Assembly (NCBI GenBank): GCA_001970855.1
Contig: LSSN01000318.1
Coordinates: 1-18,877, forward strand
DNA: 18,877 nt
DNA from: Smittium culicis
Taxonomy: Eukaryota; Kickxellomycota; Harpellomycetes; Harpellales; Legeriomycetaceae
Direction of reading: 5' to 3'
In this document: positions 1 to 8,436 of the stretch, piece by piece
Numbering within the stretch: the stretch's first letter is position 1
Layout of the letters: each line of letters starts with the position of its first letter
Translations under genes and position numbers: made by a program
The notes under the pieces: model-generated
What the model was told of the DNA's origin: nothing
Databases searched by the model: none
Seen by the model: the letters and a program-made list of their open reading frames with translations, nothing else

Positions 1-673
1 TATTTTCATTGGATCTTATTTCTTTTCTATACATATTGAGAGTATTTTCGTTTATATTACTATTATTTAATATTTTATAATAAATTTTATTTGTTTTTTC
101 CAAGGATTCGATTGATTTGTTTATAGATTGAACTTTTCCATATTTTATGTAAATTCCTTTGCATTTTTCTTTTATATTGTTCCAATCAATAAGTGTTTTG
201 CAAGTTTCTTTTAGTGCATTGTTTATTTCAATTGAGGCATTATTATTTTCCAATAATTTTGAATTTAGCTTCCAATTTCTTGTACTCTTTTTTTCAATTG
301 GATAATAGTTGATTATAAAAGTTATACATTTATTGTCGGAGAATTCTGTTGGGTCAATATTAGTAATCAAACAATTATTTATAGATTCTTTGGTTAAAAA
401 AACATGATCTATTCTGGATTTATATCTACCAGCATACTCTTGCCATGTGTAAATGGTTTCGCCTTTTTTTAATTCGCTTATTAAATTTTTTAGATTTAAA
501 GGCTTTATTAGTTTCTCCATATTTTCCCATTCTCTTGTTTTTGTAATTTTTTGAGGATACCTATCATGTTGTTCATTTTCAATTTTTATTTTAATGAGTG
601 AAAATTTAGGGAATAATAAAAAACAACTTCTCACCAATAAAAACACATTTTTATGTTGATGTAATACGTTAGT
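1..673 (-). mobile_element. LINE-type (non-LTR) retrotransposon fragment: endonuclease C-terminal part and linker
   Basis: An uninterrupted frame of 224 codons runs leftward from just after a TAG at 676-674 and off the window edge. From about 565 downward it reads DRYPQKITKTREWEN, then YTWQEYAGRYKSRIDHVFL (the SRIDH part is at 418-401), then a TEFSDN motif at about 349-332. A Lys/Asn-rich linker of roughly 100 residues follows. The SRID-xx-F/V motif followed by SD(H) is the known signature of the APE-type endonuclease/exonuclease/phosphatase domain that precedes reverse transcriptase in LINE elements, so the RT should lie left of position 1. The GDFN strand that normally precedes this part is not visible; the stretch from 673 to about 580 (FLLFPKFSLIKIKIENEQ) only loosely resembles it. 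The catalytic SDH reads SDN. No start codon precedes the homologous part, and the first ATG is at 520-518. This suggests a 5'-decayed or truncated copy. The family is fairly sure; activity is unlikely. Confidence 0.82.
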
Positions 674-922
674 CTATATTGTGGAGTGCGTTTAGCAATT
701 ATCCTAATAAATAGTCAAACATCAAAAATTTTTAGGTAATAAAATTAAAAAATAAATAAATTTAACTTTGTAACTAAAAATATCATTCACGCTCATAAAA
801 TATTTAAAATATATCATCGATCCAATGATATTTTAGAATCTTCTACATTTATATTGTTTCAATATGAAAAGCCTTAAACGTCAAACTTCCAACATGATTG
901 AGCCGACATGTTTAATTAAATC

Positions 923-1078
923 TTACTCCAACGCCCTCAAAGCATCCGCCGCGCTAAAGTTATCAGTTAAACACCTGTTATGATAAAATCTTGAACAAAA
1001 TACTTCCACCATGATTTTGGATAATTCACTTTCCTCCACATAGCTAATGTATATATTATAGTTTATTACTAAGGATTT
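923..1078 (-). other. Orphan coding-like patch, possible decayed gene or last exon
   Basis: On the minus strand a frame is open from 1078 to a TAA at 925-923, 51 codons, bounded upstream by a TAA at 1081-1079. It stands out because its end is GC-richer than everything around it. The translation is protein-like and ends in LTDNFSAADALRALE followed by stop. A possible splice acceptor (ATTAG) sits just before position 1043. I do not recognise the family. No upstream exon could be found between 1080 and about 1500, where the DNA is very AT-rich. It lies upstream of the LINE fragment on the same strand, so it could be debris of that element, a remnant of a lost gene, or chance. Confidence 0.2.
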
Positions 1079-1680
1079 TTATTTTGGGTTCAAAATATTA
1101 ATAAATAAATTGATAATGTTTTTATAAGGAAATTATGATTTTTTGTTGGTTTTCTTAAGATTTTTATTATTTGTATTATTCTTTTCAATTTATATATATT
1201 TTTCTTCTTCTTACAACTTATTTAGGAATTGTTAATTATAGTGATTAAAATAAAATATAGATTTTTTAAATAAAGAAATAATACAAAGAATCATTTCAAC
1301 ATAAAAAAATACAAATAAGCTATATCCATTGTAAAAAAAAACTGACCAAATGAATCATCATATTTTAAGTATTAAATCTGAATTCTTTGAAATCAGATTT
1401 ATAACACTGTTTATTTGTAGTTTAAAGAAATGCTGATCTTTCTTTATTGTAATATTTATCTATGACAATAGTGTTCGAAATAAAAATAAACTATAGTAGC
1501 AAATAAGAAAAGAAAAATAATTGTTGAAGATTAGCAGTAAACAGATAATATTAAAAGAGGCTCAAAAAACTTCAAGAAAAAAGACACCTTATTCCTTTAC
1601 CCATCAAAACTCTTTATAAAAATTAACTTATTGATTCATTTATGATTATTAATGATGTTTACCATTTACTGTTTATTTAC

Positions 1681-1744
1681 AATATACCAATGATTCTTAA
1701 AGCCTCAGAATTAAAGTATTTTAATTTAGAGCTATTGGTATATT
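1681..1744. repeat. 11-bp perfect inverted repeat with 42-nt spacer
   Basis: AATATACCAAT at 1681-1691 is matched exactly by ATTGGTATATT at 1734-1744. The arms contain TA followed by CCAAT, so this could be the remains of a very short TA-flanked (Tc1/mariner-like) miniature element. No clear target duplication outside the arms supports that. It could equally be a cruciform-forming repeat or chance in AT-rich DNA. Confidence 0.4.
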
Positions 1745-2500
1745 TTGTAGATCAAAAACAATCTACCCACGTGAATGGGTTAAAAAAAACAAAAAATTGT
1801 TAGCTTTATATCATATCAAGCGGTAAGATATTTTAAAAATAGTTAAACGCAATATCCCAATTTTTTGTATTAAATTTATTATTTGTATATCACTTTATAC
1901 TTTTAACTTATTTTCAAATATGTATCTAATTAATAATATACATTTTTATTTCAGCGTTCAGTTTGTTCACCAGTCTATTTATAGGCTCCACTCAAACAAA
2001 TCAGAAATTAAGTGTAACTTTTAGAATAAAAATAATATTAGATCTTGATTTTCATAGAAATTCTATTAATTATTTTAAATCAAGCAAGTTAATTTAGAGC
2101 CTAAATAATAGCTACACTATTTACATAAAATCAATCTTTGCTATAATTTAATGATGCACTATAGTAGATGCAATGTAAAAATGAATAGAAAGTCATATAC
2201 TATCATAAAAAGTCAGAGCCCTTTATATTTTGGGATAAAGTTAGTGAATAATGACTATGATACTATAGATTATTGCCCTTTTTTTTTGCGACTTGTATAA
2301 ATAGTAAATTCTTAAAAGATGCGAAGTTTTTTTTCTTAGGGGAGCTATTAGCTTATGAGAATTAGATATAGCTATGGGATGTATCAGATAACTAAGTCGA
2401 TAATTTTCTATTATAGGTTAAAAAATAAAGAGCGAATGATGAGTAGGGAAAGTTTAACATGTAAAGTCCTGCTCTTCAAAATAACCATCCAAATGCAATA

Positions 2501-2698
2501 TTAACCTTTTCACGACCTGCAGGCTATTTTTGATCTACCAAATCTGACCAACTGATTTCGGCAAAAAAAATATAATTACGATAAACTAAAAAATAATGAT
2601 TTAATACAGAATGCTGACGAATAATGAATATAAATATATATAATAAAAAAATCAATAAAATCGCTTTTTAAAAAGCGTGTATTACGGGAAAAGGTTAT
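2501..2698. mobile_element. Short TTAA-flanked element, copy A (piggyBac-like MITE)
   Basis: The left end is TTAA followed by CCTTTTCACGACC. The right end reads GGGAAAAGG followed by TTAT (2695-2698), so the ends form an inverted repeat (CCTTTTC on both sides) with a slightly mutated right target site. The first 43 bases match the left end of the element at 8331 at 34 of 43 positions, which identifies the two as the same family. TTAA target sites with termini beginning CCYT are the known hallmark of the piggyBac superfamily. At about 190 bp without a coding frame this would be a non-autonomous miniature. It contains a perfect 16-bp palindrome at 2662-2677 (CGCTTTTTAAAAAGCG). Confidence 0.6.
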
Positions 2699-3449
2699 TA
2701 AAGCGCAATATATAATTTTTAATAAAAAAGGGGCCTATTAAGGATTAATCGAAATTAAATCGTATAAGAAAAAGAGGTTCGTAAATATTAAAAACCGAAA
2801 AAACGTATTTTAATTTATTTTAAGCGACAAATTATAAATATTAATGTTAAAAAAATAGTATAGCTCAAAGTTTTTTTTTTTAAATCAGGATTGTTTGCTA
2901 TTTTTATTAATATAAAAAGAGCTTGTAAATATGGGGCATTAGATTAATCAATCATAAATCAATAAAATATTTGGAATAAAATTTTCTTAATTTTTATGTA
3001 TATTATAAATTTTTTATAGATTAAAAACAGAATATAATTACTGAAATCTAAAGTAGATCATCATTCGTACAATTATTTATACACAAAAAGTTATTGCGGT
3101 AGTTTAAATGGCGTTTTTGTGGATCAGTAATACAAAAAGATTGTACAGGAAAGCCTATACAAGTAAGATAATAAAATAATTGATTTTAACTTTTTGTTTT
3201 TTATGCATATAAAAAACGCATAATTGATGATAGAATCAAGAAAATAACGAATCTAATTTACTTGATAGAGTATAGATCAAAAATATATTATCAAAAGGAG
3301 GAACGAGGAATTAATTTTCTTTGTCTTTTTGATGTTTATTTATACTGTACTAAAATAAATACGTATAAAAAAAGATAAATGATATGCGCCTAGTACAATG
3401 CATAATCGACGTTGATATGAGAATATATTCACTAAGATTTTAAAAATTG

Positions 3450-3479
3450 TTTAAACTTATACTTTAGTATAAGTTTAAA
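3450..3479. repeat. Perfect 14-bp hairpin with 2-nt loop
   Basis: TTTAAACTTATACT at 3450-3463 is the exact reverse complement of AGTATAAGTTTAAA at 3466-3479, separated by TT. It lies about 200 bp upstream of the start codon at 3677 and about 80 bp upstream of a TATA-like box. It could be a protein-binding palindrome, a cruciform or the relic of a small inverted-repeat element. Nothing in the sequence decides between these. Confidence 0.7.
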
Positions 3480-3557
3480 TGTATATAACCAAACTGTCAG
3501 AGCTACAATATATTATAATATGTATATTTTTGGTAAAACAACATTCTCTCAATACAG

Positions 3558-3565
3558 TATAAATA
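3558..3565 (+). promoter_or_regulatory. Candidate TATA box for the secreted repeat protein gene
   Basis: TATAAATA lies 111 nt before the start codon at 3677. It is preceded by sequence with C and G in otherwise AT-only DNA. The position fits a TATA box with a 5' leader of roughly 80 nt, but TATAAATA is easy to find by chance in this composition. Confidence 0.35.
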
Positions 3566-3676
3566 ATCCCATTAACTCTATTTATCTATTGAAAATTATA
3601 AACCTGTTTGTTACCAATCATTATATATAATTAATATCTTATCAATCTAATATTCAAAAAGTAACTCAAAATTATA

Positions 3677-4440
3677 ATGACTAAACTTGTATCGGCTCTA
3701 TTTGTGTTGGCAGCCTCGTCAGTTTACACTTTATCTGGCAATTTCGAAAGCTCAAACAATGAAATGATGTTTGATAATTCGAATGAAGATTCTGGCGCCT
3801 TTAGCTCGAGAAATTATTCTGAGGTAAACGGTATAGATCAAATAATAACCTTGAAAATTTTGAAATTTGGGATAACGACGATTTAGAACCCATGGCATAT
3901 CCAATCCCGCGTCAACCATACAATGCTGCCGCAAGAGCCTATCCTTATGCAAGAGCCTACCCTCAGGCAGGAGCTTACCCTCGAGCTGGAGCCTACCCTC
4001 GAGCTGGTGTCTACCCTAGAGCAAGCGCATCATACCGCTCCGCTGGATCATACGGAATTTATCGATCACCTAGAGTAAATATAATCGCTCGAGGATATAC
4101 TGCTGGCGGTAGATACCCTAATAGAGCATGTAGACGAAATTGCGTTCTAGGAGGATACAAAGCTGGCAGATACAATCCAAATTTTAGACGGTCTGCTTAT
4201 CGTCGTAGAAATATTACCAATAATGGCTATAACTCTTCAGCTGCACCACCTGGTCAAGCACCTGAAAGCGGTGGAAATGACTCTAACGGGCCACCAGCAC
4301 AAGGTGCAGAAGATGAAGGTAGCAACAATTCACGACCCGAAAAACAAGGGGCAAGAGGTGATGGTAACTCTCCACCAGCATACGATAATAATGCTCCACC
4401 TGCAGACGATAATAGTGCTCCACCTGAAGATAATCAGTAG
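3677..4440 (+). CDS. Secreted hexapeptide-repeat protein, unknown function (two exons)
   Basis: The best model joins 3677-3830 to 3887-4440, giving 235 residues. Residues 1 to about 20 (MTKLVSALFVLAASS...) form a clear signal peptide with a short basic start and a hydrophobic core, so the product should enter the secretory pathway. Then follow: an acidic, Asn/Ser-rich stretch to about 52; a Tyr/Pro/Ala block with hexapeptide units of the type A-R/G-A-Y-P-R at about 67-96; an Arg/Tyr/Gly-rich basic middle with two nearby cysteines (CRRNC, about residues 134-138); and an acidic, Pro/Asn-rich tail with PPADDN and PPEDN units. No catalytic domain or transmembrane segment is visible after the signal. 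The charge-segregated, low-complexity layout is typical of extracellular or wall-associated fungal proteins, but I do not recognise a family. It converges on MRPS29. The join between frames is the weak point of the model. Confidence 0.7.
3831..3886 (+). other. Probable 56-nt intron of the secreted repeat protein gene
   Basis: The signal-peptide frame and the repeat frame differ. Removing GTATAG...TTTAG restores one frame (phase 1, codon G|AA, giving EVNEPMAYP). TAATAAC at 3843-3849 could be the branch site. If the intron is retained, translation in the first frame stops exactly at its terminal TAG (3884-3886). The donor is a mediocre match and transcripts are not available; a frameshift is the alternative. 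Confidence 0.55.
3931..4020 (+). repeat. Five 18-bp tandem repeats inside the coding region
   Basis: Units begin at 3931, 3949, 3967, 3985 and 4003, with a consensus close to GCNGGAGCCTACCCTCGA. Each encodes one A-[RG]-[AV]-Y-P-[RQY] hexapeptide. A sixth, degenerate unit follows at 4021-4038. Units three and four differ at very few bases, so the array is young enough to vary in copy number. Confidence 0.85.
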
Positions 4441-4454
4441 AATTTTCATATTTA

Positions 4455-4460
4455 AATAAA
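4455..4460 (+). terminator. Candidate poly(A) signal after the secreted protein gene
   Basis: AATAAA occurs 14 nt after the stop codon, and a second copy lies near 4515. Either could direct 3' end formation. The spacing of the second is more usual for a 3' UTR. Confidence 0.35.
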
Positions 4461-4670
4461 GCGAAAACGGCGAACTTATTTCAACTATTATCATTATTTT
4501 CACTTTAAATATAAATAAAATAATATTCTATAAAAATATTTAAGCGTTTGTTGGTCGAGTAGCCATAATACGAAGCATCAATATAGAATCTGAAAATTAC
4601 ACTTTAATGCTCAAATGACATTTATCTATAAATTGTAGATCGAAAAACTATTGCTAGTCAATAAATTGGT

Positions 4671-4698
4671 TTCAGTAGTAGATTATCCTATTACTGAA
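4671..4698. repeat. Hairpin between the convergent genes
   Basis: TTCAGTAGTAG (4671-4681) pairs with CTATTACTGAA (4688-4698) around a 6-nt loop. There are ten Watson-Crick pairs and one G-U pair on plus-strand RNA. It is the only obvious structure in the 359-bp space between the stop codons of the secreted protein gene (4440) and MRPS29 (4800), where both transcripts should end. No other feature is visible in that space apart from the AATAAA motifs. Confidence 0.5.
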
Positions 4699-4799
4699 CA
4701 TAACAATTAATGCTCTAAGTGGATGAAATTTTTACCATTATTATTATAAAAATAGATATAAAATATATAAAGATAATCAAACAATGCTTGAAAATTCGA

Positions 4800-6654
4800 T
4801 TATATAAATTTGGTGCAAGACTTGAAAATCTTGTGAGGGTTTCCTGAAGTCAGTGCCCAGAGCTTTAATGTCGATTGTGCTGTCGGCGACGAACCTATCA
4901 GGTTTGATAGTCTGTAGTGCTCTAATAGAGCAAAGGTCTCTTCTGGTGTGAAATTTTTGACAACAAGAGATTCAAAGTCAAAAGCCGAAATCGACTTGGG
5001 GTCGTTTGAGCAGCTTTCCAATGCCGAGTTTAGCTCGCTGCTAATAAAGCGCGAGTCGGTATTCGATGTAGCCCCGATTGCTATTCCGCGAGCTAGGCTT
5101 TTCTTGCCGATTTTAGAGTCGCCTGAAGAATTCATGCTAGGAACTGAGCCAAAATATGGAAGCAAACTATTTACTAAAAGAAGATTGTGTGCGGGGATTC
5201 GAACATTTTTTTGGTCTGTGTATAAAGTAGTCGAATAAAAAGTGTTGATCTGGTCAATAGCTATCATCACTGGAACGTCTGCTTGAGAATCTAGAACTGA
5301 GAGCACAATATTCAATGCCTCTTGGGATAGCGAAGGGGTTTTGATTCCGATGTCTAAAACATCAAAAACTGACTGGTCAGCACTCAGCTTTTGCTTTCCC
5401 AAAACAAAATCTTTTTTGAGCGTTAAGAGGGATCTTAGTGTATCATTCTCATTCAGTGATTTGATTTTTTGAAGGAAGCTTGATACAAGAGTCCATTGAT
5501 AAAAATATTTTGTATCAGTAAGTTTTGGGAGATAAGGCTTGCTAGAATCGACCCAGGAGTTGGCTAAAAGCAAATATTAAAATCGTTAATTTTATAGGTA
5601 CCATAAAGCTGTTTTTGAAATTTGGTTTATTAAAATATCTAAAGTGATCGAAATATGTGTTAAAATTTATTACTTTCTCCGGCATAAATAACAAACCAGC
5701 CAGCATTCACTGCGCTAGATGCTGCTTGGAGTAAAACTGAGCTCTTTCCCGAGCCTGGCTTTCCGTCTGTGATATTAGAAATTAAAAAATATAAGTTTAC
5801 AATGGTATTGAATCAGGTAGTATAAAATTCTATAAAAAGAAAGCATCAAGAAAAAATTAACACTTACTAAGAATGAGACTTTTATCCCTAGGAGCTAGAG
5901 AACTTGCGAGAACTTTTTCGACAACCAATCTTGTGGTATCTCTGAATATCATTCCATGGTTGTTAAGAGTAGAGAACTAGAGTTATGAATAAGATTGTAA
6001 TTTTATAATTACTTTTAGGATTAGTAGCAAAAATTATAAAGATTTGAGATTTTTAATGAGATAAAGTTACAGATTCCGATATTTCTGCAGGTAGATTTTC
6101 TTTTCCTAGTATTTTGACATGGTTTTGATCAATTGAAAATAGCATATTTTTCGATTCAGAAGTTGATAGCTCCTGTAAAATAAATTGTTTTCACAGTGTT
6201 AGTAAAAATGAAGATGATAACTTTGTATTGAGTATAGAATAATATATCTTACAAAGCTAATTGGTTGGATTTGAATGTTAATCGCAGGTTTATAGTATAG
6301 TGGATTTTTTGCTCCTGTAAAAGTTTCTTCAGAGCCTGTAGCGGACTAAGAAGAGAATGAGAAAAGTTAAATTTGCACAGTTAATTTTACAAAAATTTAT
6401 TATGAGTACCTTTTGGGATTTTTTGTCGACCTTCTTGACAAATGATGCAGATTTAGTACGATCAACCTCTAAAAAAGAATTTAAATTTTTTACGATTAAG
6501 AATTGATGGGGTTAAAATAAACACTAATCGAACTACCTTTTCTTTTGCCAGCATAGTTGATTGAGGATGAGCTAAAGAGTGCTTTGTGGTTGCATGAAGT
6601 TTTTCGGAGAGTGAATCTCGATCTATTTAATGTTTGAAAGAATGACAAATTCAT
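4800..6654 (-). CDS. MRPS29: Mitochondrial small-subunit ribosomal protein S29 (DAP3 family), seven exons
   Basis: By homology this is the GTP-binding mitoribosomal small-subunit protein known as DAP3/MRPS29 (Rsm23 in yeast). Exons, read on the minus strand: 6654-6537, 6468-6410, 6345-6253, 6172-6071, 5976-5868, 5766-5674 and 5563-4800. All introns are GT...AG (64 to 110 nt), and intron 3 has a TTACTAAC branch site. The product is 445 residues, normal for fungal members. The first 25 or so residues are Arg/Ser-rich without acidic residues, as in a mitochondrial presequence. The family hallmarks are: NHGMIFRDTTRLVVEKV (the L-x-R-x-x-x-x-x-x-x block, about 130-146); Walker A GKPGSGKS at 162-169; a Walker B-like strand VMIAIDQIN with Asp295; a GATSNTDS strand; and a C-terminal FTPEE...SGNPHKIF block. 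No in-frame stop interrupts the model, so the gene appears intact. The ATG at 6654 is the only one placed before the presequence. Fusion across exon 5/6 places the P-loop precisely, which supports that junction. Confidence 0.9.
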
Positions 6655-8330
6655 TTTGTTTTCGGCTATTCAAGGATCTAATTTTGCTCTATTTTCTAGA
6701 ATATCTGAACTTTATGATATTAAGATAGATATGGATTAATAAAGCTAGCTGTTTAATTTTTAGGACCCTTTTAGTTGTACGAGAAGACTTTTTGCTGTTA
6801 CTATTTCTTTAGGTATCAATTTGGACTCTTATTTATCTTGATCTGCCAATAGCTGTATATGATATCTCAGATATCGAAAATTGCTATAATTTATCATAGA
6901 TCACCAACTTATCCAATTATAATTCAAATTAGCTTTTAAATATTAAACTGTAATTATGATTTTACAATTGCCTCAGTATCTCATTTACGAATAGGGATAT
7001 TCATACGAGGAGAGGAACTTAATTTTTTAGAAATTCTATTTGCTTATGAAAATTAGGCAATTTTATTGGCTGTATTTAATTATTCATTCGATGATATATT
7101 CTAATAAAATTTAAGCGTAAAAAAATGGTGAAAAGTAGGAAAAATTTAAATCGAAAAGTTCTGTCTTTCGTATGAATACCCTGTAAGAGCCACTCAAATA
7201 GCCATACATTTATCTTTTTATCAACTCAGAAGCTATTGATACTAATTAACTATCATTATCATTATTATTCATTAGCGATTTTTAATCTAGATTTTTAGCT
7301 ATTGAAGTATGATTTCTAAAGCTAACTATTATTGAACTCCAACAATTAACCCATTTATATGAAATGGAGATAGATATTCAGTTTTATGGACCGATAACTG
7401 GTTACCGCCATTAAAAGTAAAAATATATGGGAGATTCTTTATGAAGAGCGCGCTTTTAGAAATATCGAGTTATAGTATTCGAAATTTCATGGTTAATTAT
7501 TACCCATTAAAAAAAATCTATAGTTATTTTTAGCAAATAATAGTTAAAAATGAAATAAATAAATAGAAAAAACAAAATGTCTTTTCAATTACTCCAATAA
7601 TATTTAAAATTCATGAGTATTAGGCCAATAATTTCAAGTTGCAACAAAGTGCTTTCTACGTTAAGAATCTCCAATATGTATAATATTAGAGGTTCTGAGA
7701 CAAAACATAAATTTAGCACATTTAAATTATTGGTAAGAAAAGATCAATTCATTGAAATTAAAAAGTTTACTGCTCTCATTACTGCCAGCTGTAAATTTAT
7801 TAACGTACCTGAAATTGCATTTTTACGAATACTTCAAATGAACTAACTAAAATTCAAAAAACTTAGACAAAAAAAAAGTAAATGTTTTTGAGGTGTTATT
7901 TTGTTTTTTTATCAAATCATATCTATTTTAATTTTTTTACTTAGTTCTTCCACTTTAAAAACAAGAAAATTTAACTATTGGATTTTTTTCATGAAGTTAT
8001 AAAATTTTTCTTAATTAAATTATATTTTGAAAAATCACAGGTAACAAGAATTTAATTTAAAACTTGTATACGAATGCTGAAATGATAATAAAAGGCGTTA
8101 ACCTCAATGAAATAAATAAGAAATTTTTGGGCAATAAATATTAATTATGATTATGTAAGATAATTAGTTGATTGATGGTTCATTAGGACTATTGCAGTCA
8201 AAGGTATTAGGGACTTGGAAGTATGGTGCTAGTGTTTTGGATAAGAGAAATAAGTAGATAAATAAATATAAACAGTGATGTATCTATAAATTTTTAAATA
8301 TTCTAAATATTAAAGTATTATCAGTGATTA

Positions 8331-8436
8331 TTAACCCTTTCACGGGCGGCAGACTATTATTTATCTGTCAAATATAGGAAATTAGATTGAATAAAATCTT
8401 TTTTTTTTTCAAGTAAGTATGGCAGAAAAGGGTTAA
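8331..8436. mobile_element. Short TTAA-flanked element, copy B (piggyBac-like MITE)
   Basis: The left end is TTAA + CCCTTTCACGGGCGGC and the right end is GAAAAGGG + TTAA (8433-8436), giving exact TTAA duplications on both sides and an inverted terminal repeat of CCCTTT(T)C. The element is 98 bp between the TTAA sites and has no coding capacity. Its first 43 bases match copy A (2501) at 34 positions. The TTAA target and CCYT-type termini are those of the piggyBac superfamily, so this is most likely a miniature moved by a transposase encoded elsewhere. A long T tract near 8400 may reflect internal deletion or slippage. Confidence 0.72.

Larger units (their letters stand above)
674..3676. other. 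AT-rich gene-poor region
   Basis: About 3 kb without any convincing gene. Both strands are full of stop codons, and there is no long frame and no tRNA-like GTTCRA arm in a foldable context. Inside it I can point only to the orphan patch at 923-1078, an imperfect palindrome at 811-831 (ATATCAT/ATGATAT around a 7-nt loop), an inverted repeat at 1681-1744, a short TTAA-flanked element at 2501-2698 and a perfect hairpin at 3450-3479. The last few hundred bases presumably include the promoter of the gene starting at 3677. Confidence 0.6.

Noticed and set aside
4948..5238. Plus-strand frame of 96 codons opposite MRPS29
   Set aside because: It lies wholly antisense within the last MRPS29 exon, which has clear family homology. 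It has no signal of its own.
7613..7846. 77-codon plus-strand frame that could be a small gene
   Set aside because: Its residue composition is that of AT-rich random DNA, no domain or signal is recognisable, and by a rough estimate about one frame of this length is expected by chance in a window of this size and composition.
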